DNA of 64,000 bases from CAVVSD01 sp963757125 (GCA_963757125.1 CAVWQP010000004.1:1426001-1490000); one strand, 5' to 3'; counted from the stretch's first letter, positions 9,007 to 19,463 are shown. Notes: generated from the letters alone by a model not told the origin. Translations and numbers: made by a program.

Positions 9007-10883
9007 CCGCCGAGCGCCTCGACGGCGTCGCGGAACGCCTGCTGCTCGAGCAGCGTCCACAGCGGAGCCATCACGGACTGCTCGAGCGTCTCCGCCATCA
9101 GCACGAGGTCGTAGGGCTCCCGGGTCACGGGGACGAAGCCCAGGCCGAACGCCCGGGCGGCGGCCATGACGCCGAGCCCGGCGTCGACCCGGCCCGCGGC
9201 GATCGCCGCAGCGACCGCGAGGTGGGTGTGCTCCTCGCGGGTGTAGCCCGACACGGCGTCGGGTTCGATCCCCAGCCGCCCCAGCTCGTGGTCGAGCAGC
9301 ACGCGGGTCCCCGCGCCGCGCTGGCGGTTCACGTAGCGCACGTCGGGACGCGCGAGATCGTCGATCCCGGCGATCCCCAGCGGGTTGCCGTCGGCGACGA
9401 TGAGCCCCTGCTCGCGGTGGACGAGCCGGACGACGGCGACGTCGCGCCCGTCCAGCACGCGGTCGATGTACGGCAGCGTGTACTCGCCGCTGGCGGGGTC
9501 GAGCAGGTGCGAGCCGGCGACGTGGCAGAGCCCGTCGCGCAACGCGACGAGGCCTCCGAGCGACCCGACGTTGGACGAGGCCAGCGTCGCGCTCGGATCG
9601 GCGGCGCGGATCTCCGACGCGGCGAGGTCGAGCACGAGATCGTGCGACCCGACGGCGAGGATCGTGCGGTCGATCTCGGCGACGCCGCGCAGGAGCGCGA
9701 CGTCCACCTCCTCGCCCGCGTGGTGGCCCTCCAGTCCCGCGGGTACCACGAGCAATCCGTCGGCCCGTACGAGCGAGGTCAGCACGCCCGCGCCGCGCGG
9801 CAGCGGCGTCGCGACGAGGTCGTCGCCGACCCGGCCGAGCCGCACGCGTACCCAGTCGTCCATCCCCATCGGTGAGGCGAGCTTGCGCGCCACCCGTGCC
9901 CGGGCCCGCGGCTGCTCGGCCGGCGCCGCGCCCTCCAGGGACGACAGCAGCGGGGCGGCGAAGATGTCGAACGTCAGCGCAGCGGAGACGGGGTAGCCCG
10001 GCGCCCCGAGGACGGGCGTGCCGTCGACCACCCCGAGGACGACCGGGTGGCCGGGACGCACCGCCACGCCGTGGACCGCCAGCGTCCCCAGCCGCGCGAC
10101 GATGCTCGCCGTGTAGTCGTCTCGCCCGGCGCTCGACCCCGCGCCGATCACGACGAGATCTGCGCGCGTCGCGGCGTCTCGCACGGCGGCGGCGATCGTG
10201 TCGGGGTCGTCGGGGAGGATCTCGCTCCGCCACGCCTCGCAGCCCGCCGCCTCGGCCTGTGCCGCGAGCATGAGCGAGTTCGTGTCGAGGATCACGCCCG
10301 GCGCGGGATCGGTGCCGACCGGCCGGATCTCGTCCCCGGTCGGCAGGACCGCGACGACGGGGCGGCGGCGGACGAGCACGTCGACGGCGCCCGCGGCGGC
10401 GGCTGCTGCGACGTCCACCGGCCGCAGCCGATGGCCCTCGGGCAGGAGCAGCTCGGTGGCGCTGACGTCCTCGCCGATCGTGCGGACGTGCTGGTAGGGC
10501 GGGACGGCGCCGCGGACCTCGGCCCTGCGCTCGTCGTCGAGGTGCACGTGCTCGCGCATGACCACGGCGTCGAAACCGTCGGGCAGCGGGTCGCCGGTGT
10601 CGACGACGACGTAGTCGCCAGGTTCGAGCGCGATCGGCGTGCTCTCGCTCGCCCCAACGGTCGCTGCTGCGAGCACGGCGATGCCGTCCATGGCCGAGGC
10701 GTCGAAGGACGGCGAGGAGCGTGTCGCCCACACCGGCTCCGCCGTGACGCGGCCGACGGCCTCGTGCAGCCCGACACGCACGGCCTCGACGCGGGGCGGG
10801 CAGCCGGCGGCGGCGCAGGCGTCGCGCCAGGCGGCGAGGGCCTGGGCGGCGGGGACGTCGTGGATGAACGGCGTCGTCGACAT
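8970..10883 (-). CDS. MoeA-like molybdopterin molybdotransferase with C-terminal PBP-like domain
   Basis: 637 aa: an N-terminal MoeA module (residues about 1-400) and a C-terminal PBP-like domain (about 420-630) with periplasmic-binding-protein-like sequence but no signal peptide. MoeA motifs are altered: PTGDE is kept, but the usual PGNP loop reads GAPGYPVSA. Start at ATG 10883, overlapping the previous stop as TGATG (GTG one codon upstream is also possible). The PBP-like domain may bind the oxyanion or act as a sensor. It is the last gene of the formate dehydrogenase/AOR operon and the second MoeA in it. Confidence 0.85.
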   Translation of the reverse strand: MSTTPFIHDVPAAQALAAWRDACAAAGCPPRVEAVRVGLHEAVGRVTAEPVWATRSSPSFDASAMDGIAVLAAATVGASESTPIALEPGDYVVVDTGDPLPDGFDAVVMREHVHLDDERRAEVRGAVPPYQHVRTIGEDVSATELLLPEGHRLRPVDVAAAAAAGAVDVLVRRRPVVAVLPTGDEIRPVGTDPAPGVILDTNSLMLAAQAEAAGCEAWRSEILPDDPDTIAAAVRDAATRADLVVIGAGSSAGRDDYTASIVARLGTLAVHGVAVRPGHPVVLGVVDGTPVLGAPGYPVSAALTFDIFAAPLLSSLEGAAPAEQPRARARVARKLASPMGMDDWVRVRLGRVGDDLVATPLPRGAGVLTSLVRADGLLVVPAGLEGHHAGEEVDVALLRGVAEIDRTILAVGSHDLVLDLAASEIRAADPSATLASSNVGSLGGLVALRDGLCHVAGSHLLDPASGEYTLPYIDRVLDGRDVAVVRLVHREQGLIVADGNPLGIAGIDDLARPDVRYVNRQRGAGTRVLLDHELGRLGIEPDAVSGYTREEHTHLAVAAAIAAGRVDAGLGVMAAARAFGLGFVPVTREPYDLVLMAETLEQSVMAPLWTLLEQQAFRDAVEALGGYGVEEMGRRIR

Positions 10884-12121
10884 CACGTGTAGAGCCTGAC
10901 GTCGACCTCGATGCCGCCCTGCAGCCCGGTCGCGTCGTCGGGCACGAGGACGTAGCCGTCAGCATCCGTGAGAACGGTGAGCAGCGCCGACGCGCCGAAC
11001 AGCGGGGTCGCCACGCCGTCGCGCAGCGCGACCTGCACGACGTCCATCCGTCCCGAGGCGGACGGCACGTCACGCGCCAGCCGCGCGCGCACGGTCGGCT
11101 CCGGCGCCGGATGGGTGACGCCGCCGACCAGTCGCACGAGCGGCATGCCGACGAGGCGGAACACCACGAGCGCGGAGCGAGGGTTGCCGGGCAGACCGAT
11201 GACGGGCACGCCGTCGCACTCGGCCAGGAGCGTCGGCTTGCCCGGACGCAACGCGATGCCGTGCGCCCAGATCCCGGGAGCGCCGAGTCCGGCGACGACC
11301 GCGGCGGTCTCGTCCCGCGCGCCCACGGACGACCCGGCCGAGATGACGACCACGTCGCTGGACGCAACCGCATCGCGCATCGCGCTGTCCAGCGCCGCAT
11401 GGTCGTCCGGCACGATGCCGCGCAGGTCCGGCTCGCCGCCGGCGTCGCGGACGAGTGCGGCGAGCGCGGGCGCCGTCGCGTCCCGTACCTGGCCGACCTC
11501 GAGCGTCGCGGTCGACGGGTCGACCACCTCGTCGCCGGTGGAGACGATCGCCACCCGGGGGCGCGCGTGGACGCGCACCTCGGTGACGCCGGCCGATGCC
11601 AGGAGCCCGAGGTCCTGGGCGCGCAGCGGGCGCCCCGCGCCGAGCAGCTCGCCTCCCGCCCGCGCGTCCTCGTCGGCGCGGACCATCCCGTCGCCCGGCG
11701 CGACCGGGCGCGTGACCTCGATCGTCCCCGGCATCGCCTCCTGCGTGTACTCGACCATGACGACCGCGTCCGCGCCCTCGGGGATCATGCCGCCCGTCGG
11801 CATCGCGATCGCGCCGCCGAGGACCGCTGAGATGGCAGGGACGCGACCCATCTCGACGGCCCCGATGACGTCCAACGGGCTCGGCAGTCCTTCCGAGGCG
11901 CCGTACGTGTCGGATGCACGCACCGCGAAGCCGTCGACCGTCGAGCGCGCGAAGCCGGGCAGGTCGTGCGGCGCCACCACCGGCTCGGCCGGCACGCGCC
12001 CGTGGGCGTCCGCGAGCGCCACCGTCTCGACCGGCGTGCGCCGTCCCGGCCGGAAGCCTGCGAGCACCTCGGCAACGGTCCGGACGGCGAAGAACTCCTT
12101 GTGGGTCGCCGGACCGGTCAC
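10883..12121 (-). CDS. moeA: MoeA molybdopterin molybdenumtransferase
   Basis: 412 aa with canonical STGDEV and GLPGNPRSALVVF motifs; inserts Mo (or W) into adenylylated molybdopterin. Start GTG at 12121, 8 nt after the stop of the FdhB-like gene; no ATG is available nearby. Translationally coupled to the next MoeA-PBP gene (TGATG at 10885-10881). Placement directly behind two metal-pterin enzymes (FDH and AOR) indicates a dedicated cofactor-loading enzyme for this operon. Confidence 0.88.
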   Translation of the reverse strand: MTGPATHKEFFAVRTVAEVLAGFRPGRRTPVETVALADAHGRVPAEPVVAPHDLPGFARSTVDGFAVRASDTYGASEGLPSPLDVIGAVEMGRVPAISAVLGGAIAMPTGGMIPEGADAVVMVEYTQEAMPGTIEVTRPVAPGDGMVRADEDARAGGELLGAGRPLRAQDLGLLASAGVTEVRVHARPRVAIVSTGDEVVDPSTATLEVGQVRDATAPALAALVRDAGGEPDLRGIVPDDHAALDSAMRDAVASSDVVVISAGSSVGARDETAAVVAGLGAPGIWAHGIALRPGKPTLLAECDGVPVIGLPGNPRSALVVFRLVGMPLVRLVGGVTHPAPEPTVRARLARDVPSASGRMDVVQVALRDGVATPLFGASALLTVLTDADGYVLVPDDATGLQGGIEVDVRLYT

Positions 12122-12129
12122 GCGCGCGG

Positions 12130-13851
12130 CTACGTCTCGGTGTCCTCGCGGTCCTTCGGGTGGGCCCGCGCCTCGGTGCCGCCGCGGTCCATGCCGAGCA
12201 CGCTGAGCACCGGACCCAGCGCGACCTGCCCGAGACCGCAGATCGACGTCATCCGCAGCGTCTCCTCGAGCTCGATGATCTTCTGCGGGACGTCGTCGGC
12301 GCCCTTGCCCGCTGCGACGAGGTCGCTGAGGATGGCGTGGGCCTTCGTCGAGCCGGCCCGGCAGGGGACGCACTTGCCGCACGACTCGTTGCGGAAGAAC
12401 CGCAGGACGTTCGTGCTTGCGGCGAGCAGGTCGGTGCCCTCGGCCATGACGATCACCGCGCCGGAGCCGAGCATCGAGCCGGCCTCCTGCAGCGGCTTCC
12501 AGTCCAACGGCACGTCGAGGTGCTGCGGGCCGAGGAAGTTCGACGATGCGCCGCCGGGCTGGATCGCCCCGACCTCGCGCCCATCCGCGACCCCGCCCGC
12601 CAGCTCGATGAGGTCGCGCGTCGTCGAGCCTGCCGGCACGCAGTAGACGTCCGGCCGCTCGACGTGGCCCGAGATCGCGAAGAACTTCAGCCCGGTCGCG
12701 CCGTTGATGCCCTGGTCCTTCCACCAGTCGGCGCCGCGCTCGAGGATCACGGGGACGTCGGCGAAGGTCTCGACGGAGTTCATGAGCGTCGGCTTGCCCC
12801 AGAGTCCGTAGAGCGCGGGGAACGGCGGCTTGTTGCGCGGCTCGCCTCGGTGGCCCTCCATGCACTCCAGGAGCGCCGACTCCTCGCCGAGGATGTAGCC
12901 CCCGGGCGAGGTGAAGATCTCGATCTGCAGCCGTCGCCCGGTGCCGCCGACGTCATCGCCGAGCAGGCCCTGCGCGCGCAGCGCCTCGATCTCCTCGCGC
13001 AGCACCTCCTCCTCGGGGCCGTACTCGTGACGGATGAAGACCCAGCCCTCCTCCGAGCCGGTCACGAGCATCCCGAGCATCATGCCCTCGAGCACGAGAT
13101 GCGGCTGCTCGGCGAGGATCTGACGATCCTTGAAGGTGCCCGGCTCGGACTCGTCCGCGTTGCAGATCGTGTACTTGGGCTCGGGCTCCTGCGAGGCGAC
13201 GGTCTCCCACTTCACGCCGGTCGGGAACCCGGCGCCGCCCATGCCGCGCAGGCCGGAGTCCTTCAGCGTGGCGATGATCTCGTCGGAGCCCAGCTCGCCG
13301 TCCAGGGCGCGGCGGAACACGCGGTAGCGCTCCTCGCCGACGGCGTAGGGGTCGTTCGGCCGGGACTCGCCGCTGCGCTCGAGCGCGGGCGCCTCGCGGT
13401 GCTCGCCGGCGCGCGCCGCTGCGACGACCTCGTCGGCCTCGGCGAGCGCGATCGGGCGCTCGTCCACCGCCGCGGCCGGGGCGATGTCGCAGCGCCCGAG
13501 GCAGGAGACCTCGACGATCTCGATCTCCACGTCGTCGCCGTAGCGCGCCTTCGTCTCGGCGATGCGCTCGTCGGAGTCGTGCAGCCAGCAGGCGAGGTCG
13601 TGGCAGACCGCGAGCTGGACGGCCTTCGGCGGCGTCGTGCGGAAGTGGGGGTAGAACGTGATGAGCCCGCTGATCTCGTACAGCGGCCGTCGCACGTCAC
13701 GTGCGAGCGTGACGAGCTCCTCGCGCGGCAGCCATCCGCACCGCGCCTGGATCGCGTTGAGCGCCGGGATGAGGCTCGGGCCCGGGAACTTGCCCGCGCG
13801 TGCCTCCGTCCCCGGGTACTTGGGCTGGACGCGCATGCCGGGCGTGGCCAT
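12130..13851 (-). CDS. NAD-linked formate dehydrogenase beta subunit (NuoE-NuoF fusion)
   Basis: 573 aa. N-terminal NuoE-like [2Fe-2S] domain with CHDLAC and CLGRC (residues about 78-130). NuoF-like part with GMGGAGFPTG for NAD/FMN binding (about 187-196) and a [4Fe-4S] site ESCGKCVPCRAGS plus a later Cys in TSICGLG near the C-terminus. It passes electrons from the alpha subunit to NAD+. The ATG overlaps the alpha-subunit stop (ATGA, 13848-13851), matching 1:1 complex stoichiometry. Confidence 0.9.
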   Translation of the reverse strand: MATPGMRVQPKYPGTEARAGKFPGPSLIPALNAIQARCGWLPREELVTLARDVRRPLYEISGLITFYPHFRTTPPKAVQLAVCHDLACWLHDSDERIAETKARYGDDVEIEIVEVSCLGRCDIAPAAAVDERPIALAEADEVVAAARAGEHREAPALERSGESRPNDPYAVGEERYRVFRRALDGELGSDEIIATLKDSGLRGMGGAGFPTGVKWETVASQEPEPKYTICNADESEPGTFKDRQILAEQPHLVLEGMMLGMLVTGSEEGWVFIRHEYGPEEEVLREEIEALRAQGLLGDDVGGTGRRLQIEIFTSPGGYILGEESALLECMEGHRGEPRNKPPFPALYGLWGKPTLMNSVETFADVPVILERGADWWKDQGINGATGLKFFAISGHVERPDVYCVPAGSTTRDLIELAGGVADGREVGAIQPGGASSNFLGPQHLDVPLDWKPLQEAGSMLGSGAVIVMAEGTDLLAASTNVLRFFRNESCGKCVPCRAGSTKAHAILSDLVAAGKGADDVPQKIIELEETLRMTSICGLGQVALGPVLSVLGMDRGGTEARAHPKDREDTET

Positions 13852-16742
13852 CAGGCGCCCTCGCGCGCGGACACCGGCTCGTGCAGCGACGCGCCGCCGG
13901 CCCGCTCGACGCGCACCGCGCAGAACTTGAACTCGGGGATCTTGCCCGTGGGGTCGATCTCGTCGATCGTCAGGAGGTTGGCCGCCGCCTCGCGGAAGTG
14001 GAACGGCATGAAGCACGTGCCGGGCGTGTCGCGGTGCGACAGCCGCACCCGCGTCTCGATCGTCCCGCGACGCGAGCTGATGCGGACGAAGTCGCCGTCG
14101 GCGACGCCCATCTCCTTGGCGTCGCCCGGGTTCATGAACACGTGCGGCTCGGGCTGGATCGCGTCGAGCGCGAACGACCGTCGGGTCATCGACCCGGTAT
14201 GCCAGTGCTCCAGCAGCCGGCCCGTGTTCAGGATGAACGGGTACTCGTCCGACGGCAGCTCCTTCGCCGGCAACCACTCCGCGGGTACGAGGTGCGCGAG
14301 CCCGTCGTCGGTGCCGAAGCGCTCGTCGAAGAGCACGACGGTGCCGTCGCTGTGGAGCGGATCGGAGTTCGGATACAGCTTGCCGGTGAGGCCCAGGTTG
14401 TCGTAGCTCAGGCCGCCGTAGTTGGGCATCACCGACACGAGCTCGTCGAAGATCTCGCTCGGGTGCGAGTAGTCCATCGGCAGGCCGACGCGGTTCGAGA
14501 TGTCCTGGATGATCTGCCAGTCCGGACGAGCCTCTCCGCGCGGCTCGAGCACCTTGCGACCCAGCTGCACGCGACGGTCGGTGTTCGTGTACGTGCCGTC
14601 CTTCTCCATGAAGGTCGTCGCCGGCAGGATCACGTCGGCGAACTCGGCCGTCTCGGTCAGGAAGATGTCCTGGACGACGAGGAAGTCCAGCGAGCTCAGC
14701 GCCTTGCGGACCTTGTTGATGTTCGGGTCCGAGAGGAACGGGTTCTCGCCCATCATGTACATCCCGCGGACGCTCCCGTGCAGCGCCGCGCCGACGATCT
14801 CGGTGACCGTCAGCCCGCGGTTGGGATCGAGCTCGCGGCCCCACTTCTCCTCGAAGCGCTCGCGCACGCCCTCGGCGTCGACCGGCTGGTAGTCGGGATA
14901 GAACATCGGGATCAGGCCCGCGTCCGAGGCGCCCTGCACGTTGTTCTGCCCGCGCAGCGGGTGCAGCCCGGCGCCCTGCTTGCCGACGTTGCCGGTGATC
15001 GAGCACATCGCGATGAGGCAGCGCGCGTTGTCGGTGCCCGTCGTGTGCTGCGAGATGCCCATGCCCCAGTAGATGACGCCGGCGCCGGCCTCGCCCCAGA
15101 TGCGGGCGACCAGGCGGATCTGGTCGGCGTCGATGCCCGTGATCTGCTCGACGCGCTCCGGCGTGTACTCGCGCAGGAGCTTCGCCAGCGCGCCGTAGCC
15201 CGACGTGCGCGAGGCGATGAACTCGCGGTCCACGAGGCCGAGCTTGATGACCTCGTGCATGACGCCGTTGTAGAACGCGACGTCGGTGCCGGGCTTGATC
15301 TGGCAGTAGACGTCCGCGTGGTCGGCGATGCGCTCGCGGCGGGGGTCGACCACGATGAGCTTCGTGCCGCGGCGGCGCGCCTGCTTGAAGAACGACGACG
15401 CCACCGGGTGGTTCGCGGTCGTGTTCGTGCCGGCCAGGATCGCGACGTCGGCGTTGATGACGTCGCCGTACGTCGTCGACACCGCGCCGGAGCCGACGCC
15501 CTCGAACAGCGCCGCGACGCTCGAGGCGTGGCACAGGCGCGTGCAGTGGTCGATGTTGTTCGTGCCGAAGCCCGCGCGGATGAGCTTCTGGAAGAGGTAG
15601 GCCTCCTCGTTGGAGCACTTCGCGGAGCCGAACCCGGCGATCGACCCGGGGCCGCTCTCCGTGTGGATCTGCTTGAGCTTCGAGGCGGCGAGGTCCAGCG
15701 CCTCCTCCCACGTGGCCTCGCGGAAGTGCGGCATGACCTCGTCGTAGTCGACGAGCCCGCCGGGCTTCTTCTTCTTGCCGCCGCGGGCGCCGCTCTCGCC
15801 GCGCACGTCCGTGCTCAGCGGGCCCTTCGGGTAGCTCGAGTCACGCCGGATCAACGGCACCGCGAGGCGCTGCTCGGAGAAGGAGTAGTCCCAGCCGTAG
15901 CGACCCTTGACGCACAGACGGCTGTGCGAGCCCGGCTGCGGGCGGCCGTCGGCGTACGCGATCTCCTCGCGCTCGTCGTCGACGTTGAACGTGAGGGCGC
16001 AGCCGACGCCGCAGTACGGGCAGACCGTGTCGACCTGCCGCAGCTCCTCGCGCGGGCGGATCGGGACGTTGTTGATCGGCTTGTTGGTCAGCGCGCCGGT
16101 CGGGCAGGCGGCGACGCACTCGCCGCAGGTCACGCAGGACGACTCGCCCATCGGGTCGTCGAGGTCGAAGGCGATGCGCGTCTCGAAGCCCTTGAGGACG
16201 CGGCCGATGACGTCGTTGCCCTGGATGTCGTCGCACGCGCGGACGCAGCGGTCGCAGAGGATGCACGCGTCGTGGTTGACGGAGATGACCGGGTTGGAGT
16301 GGTCCTCGCCGCGGCCGAGGCCGCGCGGGACCGGCGTCTCCTCCTGCTGCACGCCGTACCGGCGCACGAGGACGAGCAGCTCGTTGTCGGCGGTCGTCGT
16401 CTCCTTGGGGTCCTCGGCGATCGGCGGCTGGTCGACGAGCAGGAGCTCGGTCAGCTGCGCACGGTTGCGCTCGAGCTCGGGCGTGTCGGTCTTGACCTCC
16501 ATCCCGTCCTCGCACGGGCGCACGCACGACGCCGCGTACACGCGGGCACCGACGTCGACGACGCACATCCGGCAGACGCCGACGGGGTCGTACCGCTCGT
16601 CGTGACACAGGACGGGGATCTCGATGCCGGCGTCCTTGGCGGCCTGCCAGATCGTCGTGCCTTCCGGGACCGTCAGGTCCTGCCCGTCGATCGTGAGACT
16701 GACGGTGCGGATCTCGGTTGGTGCGGGGGTGGAGATGGCCAT
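13851..16742 (-). CDS. fdhA: Formate dehydrogenase alpha subunit, Mo/W-bisMGD, cysteine form
   Basis: 963 aa. Order of sites: N-terminal [2Fe-2S] (CHDERYDPVGVCRMC), two ferredoxin-type clusters (CILCDRCVRAC and CVTCGECVAACP), then CPYCGVGCALTF of the molybdopterin catalytic core. The active-site segment DHCTRLCHASS has Cys where some enzymes have selenocysteine. The C-terminal molydop-binding domain is complete. Start ATG 16742 is chosen by alignment to the [2Fe-2S] domain; AGGAGG lies 14 nt upstream. It oxidises formate to CO2, or the reverse. Confidence 0.93.
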   Translation of the reverse strand: MAISTPAPTEIRTVSLTIDGQDLTVPEGTTIWQAAKDAGIEIPVLCHDERYDPVGVCRMCVVDVGARVYAASCVRPCEDGMEVKTDTPELERNRAQLTELLLVDQPPIAEDPKETTTADNELLVLVRRYGVQQEETPVPRGLGRGEDHSNPVISVNHDACILCDRCVRACDDIQGNDVIGRVLKGFETRIAFDLDDPMGESSCVTCGECVAACPTGALTNKPINNVPIRPREELRQVDTVCPYCGVGCALTFNVDDEREEIAYADGRPQPGSHSRLCVKGRYGWDYSFSEQRLAVPLIRRDSSYPKGPLSTDVRGESGARGGKKKKPGGLVDYDEVMPHFREATWEEALDLAASKLKQIHTESGPGSIAGFGSAKCSNEEAYLFQKLIRAGFGTNNIDHCTRLCHASSVAALFEGVGSGAVSTTYGDVINADVAILAGTNTTANHPVASSFFKQARRRGTKLIVVDPRRERIADHADVYCQIKPGTDVAFYNGVMHEVIKLGLVDREFIASRTSGYGALAKLLREYTPERVEQITGIDADQIRLVARIWGEAGAGVIYWGMGISQHTTGTDNARCLIAMCSITGNVGKQGAGLHPLRGQNNVQGASDAGLIPMFYPDYQPVDAEGVRERFEEKWGRELDPNRGLTVTEIVGAALHGSVRGMYMMGENPFLSDPNINKVRKALSSLDFLVVQDIFLTETAEFADVILPATTFMEKDGTYTNTDRRVQLGRKVLEPRGEARPDWQIIQDISNRVGLPMDYSHPSEIFDELVSVMPNYGGLSYDNLGLTGKLYPNSDPLHSDGTVVLFDERFGTDDGLAHLVPAEWLPAKELPSDEYPFILNTGRLLEHWHTGSMTRRSFALDAIQPEPHVFMNPGDAKEMGVADGDFVRISSRRGTIETRVRLSHRDTPGTCFMPFHFREAAANLLTIDEIDPTGKIPEFKFCAVRVERAGGASLHEPVSAREGA

Positions 16743-16764
16743 TGGTGCGCCTCGCACCTCCTGT

Positions 16765-18595
16765 TCAGTGGACCAGATCGGTCGTATGCATGTTACGGGC
16801 CGGCGCCTCGAGCCGCAGGTCCTCGGTCTGGGCCTCGGCCAGCCGGCCCGAGGGGTCGAGCCCACGCGCCTCGTAGTACCGCGCGATCATCGAATCGAGT
16901 CGCTCGCGGGTGAGCACGGCCTCGCGACCGGAGGAGACCTCGAGCGTCTCGGTCAGCAGCCGCTCCGGCAGACCGTCGTCCGAGCGCGTCCAGCCCTCAC
17001 GCGCGTTGAACGCGCGCTTGGCGAGCACGATGCGCCGCGCGGTCGCCTCGAGCTCGGGGCCGTCGACGTCCCAGCCGGTCACGCTGCCGAGCAGGGCCGC
17101 CCATTCCGGGAAGGGATCCTCGAAGACGCCGCGCAGGAACTTGCAGAGGATGAGCGAGTCCATGACCGCGGCGCGGTCCTCGGTCTCGATCGCAGCCGCG
17201 ACGTGCGGCTCGCCGCCCTCGAGGCGGTCGAAGCGCCCGGACAGGTCGGCCTCGTAGGCGCCCGAGCGGTTGTGGTCGGCGCCTCGCGCGTTGACCGCCA
17301 GCCCGAGCGCCATCGCCTGCAGGGTCCGCGGCTCGTAGCCGGGCAGCTCCAGGCCCTTCACCTGCGGCGCGAACGCCTCGGAGCCCTGGCCGACGACCCG
17401 TGCCGCGGCGCGGGATCCCTCGGCCAGCAGCGCGCCGAGCCCCTCGCGCGCGCCGATCTCGTCGATCGCGCGCAGCAGCGCGTCCGCGTCGCCGAAGCGC
17501 AGCCACGGCGCGTCGATCAGACCACGCTCGGCGCACTCCATGGCCCAGGCGATCGTCCCGCCGGCGGAGATGGTGTCGAGACCGAGGTCGTCGCAGCGGC
17601 CGCTCGCCTCCAGCACGGCATCCGGGTCCGACACGGCGCACATCGGGCCGAGCGCGAACACGTTCTCGTACTCCACGCGCGTCTTGCGCCCGCCGGCGCC
17701 CTTGTAGATGTGCTCGCAGCCGATCGAGCACGATGCGCAGCTGTCGCGCGCGACGCCGCGGGCCTCGGCCAGGTCCTCCGCGGCGAGCGCCGGCGCCTCC
17801 GCGAACGTCGCGGCCTGGAAGTTGCGGGTCGGCAGCGTGGCGATGGCGTTGAACGCGAGCAGGTTGGCCAGCGTGCCGAGCTCGCGGTACTTGGCGGTCG
17901 CGGGACCGAACGAGCGGGCGCGCAGATCGCGTGCCGCGGCCATCACGGCCGGTGGGTCCGCCGGTGCGACCTTCATCGACGGACGGACCGCGATCGCCTT
18001 GATGAGCTTGGAGCCGAGCACCGCGCCGAGGCCGCCGCGACCGGCGTGGCGGCCGTCGTGGGAGACGGTCGCGTACTTCACGAGGCGCTCGCCCGCCGGG
18101 CCGATCGAGGCGACGCGCCACGCCTTGCCGAGGCGCTCGCGCATCCGCGTCTCCGCGTCGGCCGCCGAGAGCCCCCAGAGGTCGCCGGCGGGCTCGAGCC
18201 GCGCGCCGTCGCCGTCGATCAGCAGGACCGAGGGCTCGTCGCATGCGCCGCGGACGACGATCGCGTCGTTGCCCGTGAGCTTGCCCGCGATCGCGAAGTG
18301 GCTCGACGCGAGCGCGTCGTTGAGCATGCCGGTCAGCGGTGACTTGGCCACGACGGCGAACTTCGCGCTCGTCGTCAGCGGCGTGCCGACGAGCGGTGAG
18401 AAGCAGAAGGCGATCGGGGCGTCGGGGCCGAGCGGATCGACTCCCGGGCGGCGCGAGCCGATGCATGAGCCAGGCTCCGAGGCCGGCGCCGCCGACGTAG
18501 CCCCGCAGGATCTCGTCGGGCAGGGGCAGAGTCTCCGTCGTCGCGTCCGTCACGTCGACGACGAGGGCGCGACCGAAGTAGCCGCCCGGAGCCAT
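16765..18595 (-). pseudogene. aor: Aldehyde:ferredoxin oxidoreductase, tungsten type (one frameshift)
   Basis: AOR family. The first frame (MAPGGYFGRALVVDVTD...GLGAWLMHRLAPPG) breaks at 18443-18449, a CCCGGG run; the rest resumes as VDPLGPDAPIAFCFSPLVG and runs to 16765. Removing one G gives 609 aa, normal length. [4Fe-4S] ligands appear as CASCSIGC (C-x2-C-x3-C) and a later Cys in LILCKFLRG. The family uses tungsten bis-pterin and interconverts aldehydes and acids. It stands 16 nt after the MobA-MoaD gene and 22 nt before fdhA. Frameshift or sequencing error cannot be separated here. Confidence 0.82.
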
Positions 18596-18611
18596 GCCTT
18601 CAGGGTAGGGC

Positions 18612-19463
18612 TCAGCCGCCGGCGTCCGCCGACAGGAGCGCGACCGCGTCGCCGGCGACGAGCGGCGTCTCGGCGTCGCGCGTGATCTGATCGCCGTTCA
18701 GCGCGGCGATGACGTGCTCGTCGAGTGCCAGGCCGACCCCCGCGGCTGCCTCGCCCAGCGTCGCGGCCGCGACGTTCGCCGGATCGGGCACGTCGGACCC
18801 CATCCGGCGCAGCACGCCGAAGCGGCGGACGGTCACGTCCGGTCCTGGGCGTGCGCGCGCCGACTCGTAGTCGCCGGGCTCGTTGAGGTTCAGCACGGAG
18901 TCGAGATCCGGGTCGAGTGCCGCGAGGAGCGGATCTTCGAGCAAGGCCGCTGCGTCCAGACGCGTCACCCGGCACGCCTCGAAGAGGAACGCCGGGCGCA
19001 TCCGGTCCTCGGCGATGAGGCGCTCGACGACGTCGACCAGTTCGACGCGGTAGGCCGCCGCGAGCGGCTGGGGATAGCCACCCACGTGGGGGAGGACGAC
19101 GTCGACGTCCTCGCGGAGCGCCGCAAGAACGCGACGGATGAACATCGGATGCAGGAACGGGACGTCGGTGGACGTCACGTAGGCGACCTCGGCGTGCGCG
19201 CGCGCCGAGCCGAGCCCGGCGGCGAGTCCCTGCAGGGGCCCGCGCCCCTCCTCGGCGTCCTCGACGACCTCCACGTCCGATGGCAGCTCCGGCAGTTCCT
19301 GGCCGGGCGCGCGCACGACGATGACGGGCCCGTCGACCGACCGGTCGACGATGCTCACGATCCGGCGCAGCAGCGTCGAACCGTGCCACTCCAGCGCGGC
19401 CTTCGGCGTGCCCATCCGGGAGGATCGCCCGCCGGCGAGGACGATGCCCGCGGCCGTGGCCAT
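18612..19463 (-). CDS. MobA-like nucleotidyltransferase fused to MoaD/ThiS-like sulfur carrier
   Basis: 283 aa. N-terminal MobA domain with LAGGRSSRMGTPKA (residues about 9-22) and TSTDVPFLHP (about 95-104), GTP/metal-binding motifs of molybdopterin guanylyltransferases. From about residue 205 a ubiquitin-like MoaD/ThiS domain follows (VTVRRFGVLRR ... LLSADAGG*), ending in the di-glycine needed for thiocarboxylation. The fusion joins the sulfur-carrier and nucleotide-attachment steps of pterin-cofactor synthesis in one chain. It directly precedes AOR and FDH. Confidence 0.85.
   Translation of the reverse strand: MATAAGIVLAGGRSSRMGTPKAALEWHGSTLLRRIVSIVDRSVDGPVIVVRAPGQELPELPSDVEVVEDAEEGRGPLQGLAAGLGSARAHAEVAYVTSTDVPFLHPMFIRRVLAALREDVDVVLPHVGGYPQPLAAAYRVELVDVVERLIAEDRMRPAFLFEACRVTRLDAAALLEDPLLAALDPDLDSVLNLNEPGDYESARARPGPDVTVRRFGVLRRMGSDVPDPANVAAATLGEAAAGVGLALDEHVIAALNGDQITRDAETPLVAGDAVALLSADAGG

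Noticed and set aside
8284..11400. A 1038-aa minus-strand open frame over the MoeA genes
   Set aside because: The translation is low-complexity Arg/Ala sequence out of frame with both MoeA proteins, which have complete motifs in their own frames.
13851..16742. Selenocysteine-containing formate dehydrogenase
   Set aside because: No in-frame TGA occurs; the active-site position in DHCTRLCHASS is an ordinary cysteine codon.
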